Below are positions 5,266 to 6,305 of a DNA stretch of 6,305 bases, piece after piece. The position numbers and the translations under genes were made by a program. The notes beneath the pieces were generated by a model. The model ran no database searches, was not told where the DNA came from, and saw nothing but the letters and a program-made list of their open reading frames with translations. Location: positions 1 to 6,305 of the forward strand of contig JAFSWA010000042.1 in NCBI GenBank assembly GCA_017444705.1, written 5' to 3'. The stretch's first letter is position 1. Each line of letters opens with the position of its first letter. This stretch comes from a bacterium. Lineage in GTDB: Bacteria > Cyanobacteriota > Vampirovibrionia > Gastranaerophilales > Gastranaerophilaceae.

Positions 5266-6305
5266 ATGAAAGATATATTTAACGATTATGTAAAGACACT
5301 TGAAACATATATAATGTTTACGATTAAAGCAGAGGCTGCAAGGTTAACACCTGAATTGACGGCAAAAAACAGAGCTCCGATTTCACTTTCAATGGGTGCT
5401 CCGTCAGACCCGCCTCCAAGATTTGTTATTGACAAATTGAAAGAAGTTCTTGATGAGCAGGGAATTCATTCTTATTCAACGTCAAAGGGCGAAAAATATT
5501 TTCTTGAAGCGGTTGCAAAATACATGAAAAATCGTTTTAATGTTGAATTAGACCCGCAGAAAGAAATTTTTTCTCTTATAGGTTCAAAAGAAGGTTTGGC
5601 AAATGTTATAAGGGAAATTTCCAATCCGAAAACAAATATTTATGAACAAGATATTATTCTTATTCCGAATCCTGGTTACGCTTCCGTAAAAGAAATGTGC
5701 AAAGTTTCTGGGATTAACGGATACGGAATACCTTTAACAAAAGAAAATAATTATATGCCTAATCTTGATGAAGTAGTTGAAAATCTGAAAAAAGACGGTT
5801 TTGACGAAAACAAAATTAAAGCATTGATGATAAATTACCCGAATAATCCTCTTGGTGCAACTGCGACGAGAGAATATTTGGAACATTGTGTTGATTTTTG
5901 TAAAAGAAAAGATATTTTATTGATTTCAGATGCGGCATATTGCGATATTTATTTTGATGAAAATGATAAACCTCACAGTGTTTTGGAAATTGAGGGGGCA
6001 AAAGATGTTGCTGTTGAATTTTTCAGTTTTTCAAAACCGTTTGCAATGACAGGCTGGAGATTAGGCTGGCTCTGCGGAAATGAATATGCCGTTCAGATGA
6101 TTGGAAAATTAAAATCAACCTTTGATACAGGGGTATTCAAGGGTATTCAAAAAGCGGGAGCTGAGGTTTTAAATTCCCAAGAAGGCTATGAATATTGTGT
6201 TGCTGCTAACAAAAAATTCAAAGCGAAACAGGAAATTTTACTGAGGGGCTTTAGTGAACTCGGTTGGGATATAGACAGCCTTGAAATTCCAAAGGCGACA
6301 TTTTA
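5266..6305 (+). CDS. Class I/II PLP aminotransferase, LL-diaminopimelate-aminotransferase-like, 3' end missing
   Basis: From ATG 5266 an open frame of 346 codons runs off the window; about 40-60 more residues are expected. It is a fold-type I pyridoxal-phosphate aminotransferase: GSKEGLANV (106-114), PNPGYASV (136-143), NYPNNPLGAT (190-199; Asn194 beside the cofactor), SDAAYCDIYF (221-230; Asp222 holds the pyridine nitrogen, Tyr225 the cofactor oxygen), and FSFSKPFAMTGWRLG (253-267; Lys257 forms the Schiff base, with Arg265 nearby). GSKEG, YPNNP-G, DAAY-IYFD and SFSK-MTGWR together resemble DapL, which converts tetrahydrodipicolinate to LL-diaminopimelate for lysine and peptidoglycan in Cyanobacteria and some others. 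Alanine or aspartate aminotransferases are alternatives, so no symbol is given. A ribosome site AAAGGTG (5254-5260) overlaps the folE2 stop; the gene gap is ten bases, so operon membership is likely. Confidence 0.92.
   Translation, partial: MKDIFNDYVKTLETYIMFTIKAEAARLTPELTAKNRAPISLSMGAPSDPPPRFVIDKLKEVLDEQGIHSYSTSKGEKYFLEAVAKYMKNRFNVELDPQKEIFSLIGSKEGLANVIREISNPKTNIYEQDIILIPNPGYASVKEMCKVSGINGYGIPLTKENNYMPNLDEVVENLKKDGFDENKIKALMINYPNNPLGATATREYLEHCVDFCKRKDILLISDAAYCDIYFDENDKPHSVLEIEGAKDVAVEFFSFSKPFAMTGWRLGWLCGNEYAVQMIGKLKSTFDTGVFKGIQKAGAEVLNSQEGYEYCVAANKKFKAKQEILLRGFSELGWDIDSLEIPKATF

Noticed and set aside
6131..6150. Perfect tandem 10-base repeat GGGTATTCAA x2 inside the aminotransferase, a length that is not a multiple of three.
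   Set aside because: Considered as a recent duplication causing a frameshift, but the protein across it (DTGVFKGIQKAG) matches the expected family pattern and the frame stays open on both sides.

Overview
The window is AT-rich bacterial chromosome carrying mostly housekeeping genes. The best guess for the host is an uncultured, gut-type member of the non-photosynthetic Cyanobacteria relatives (Vampirovibrionia/Melainabacteria, Gastranaerophilales-like). The hints are the low GC content, a prepilin start of the form A|YTLAEILVTL (close to a signature I recall as abundant in that group), a stand-alone ruvB, and an LL-diaminopimelate-aminotransferase-like gene. This is recognition from memory and was not tested; another low-GC bacterium is possible.

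Layout. Positions 1-306 (minus strand) hold the 5' part of a type IV prepilin-like gene with a near-consensus promoter. A 303-bp AT-rich divergent gap follows, with a small hairpin plus T-tract and weak promoter candidates. ruvB (610-1677, plus) starts at GTG behind a strong Shine-Dalgarno sequence. It converges on an unrecognised 124-aa gene (2048-1674, minus), and their stop codons overlap. A 147-bp divergent spacer carries a good promoter for the next gene set.

From 2196 to the window end five plus-strand genes are tightly packed and look like one operon: serS, tmk (start overlaps the serS stop by one base), a 107-aa protein built of two RWYD-type repeats, folE2, and a class I/II aminotransferase cut by the window edge. 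Spacings are -1, 25, 24 and 10 bases. Together they cover seryl-tRNA charging, dTDP synthesis, the first step of pterin/folate synthesis, and probably lysine/peptidoglycan precursor synthesis. A tmk-folE2 link makes metabolic sense because thymidylate synthesis needs folate.

I see no CRISPR array, insertion sequence, phage gene, tRNA or rRNA. The least explained items are the tandem-repeat 107-aa protein, the 124-aa protein, a possible sliding-clamp-binding tail on RuvB, and the leader region before ruvB. I do not see convincing evidence of a new multi-gene system.
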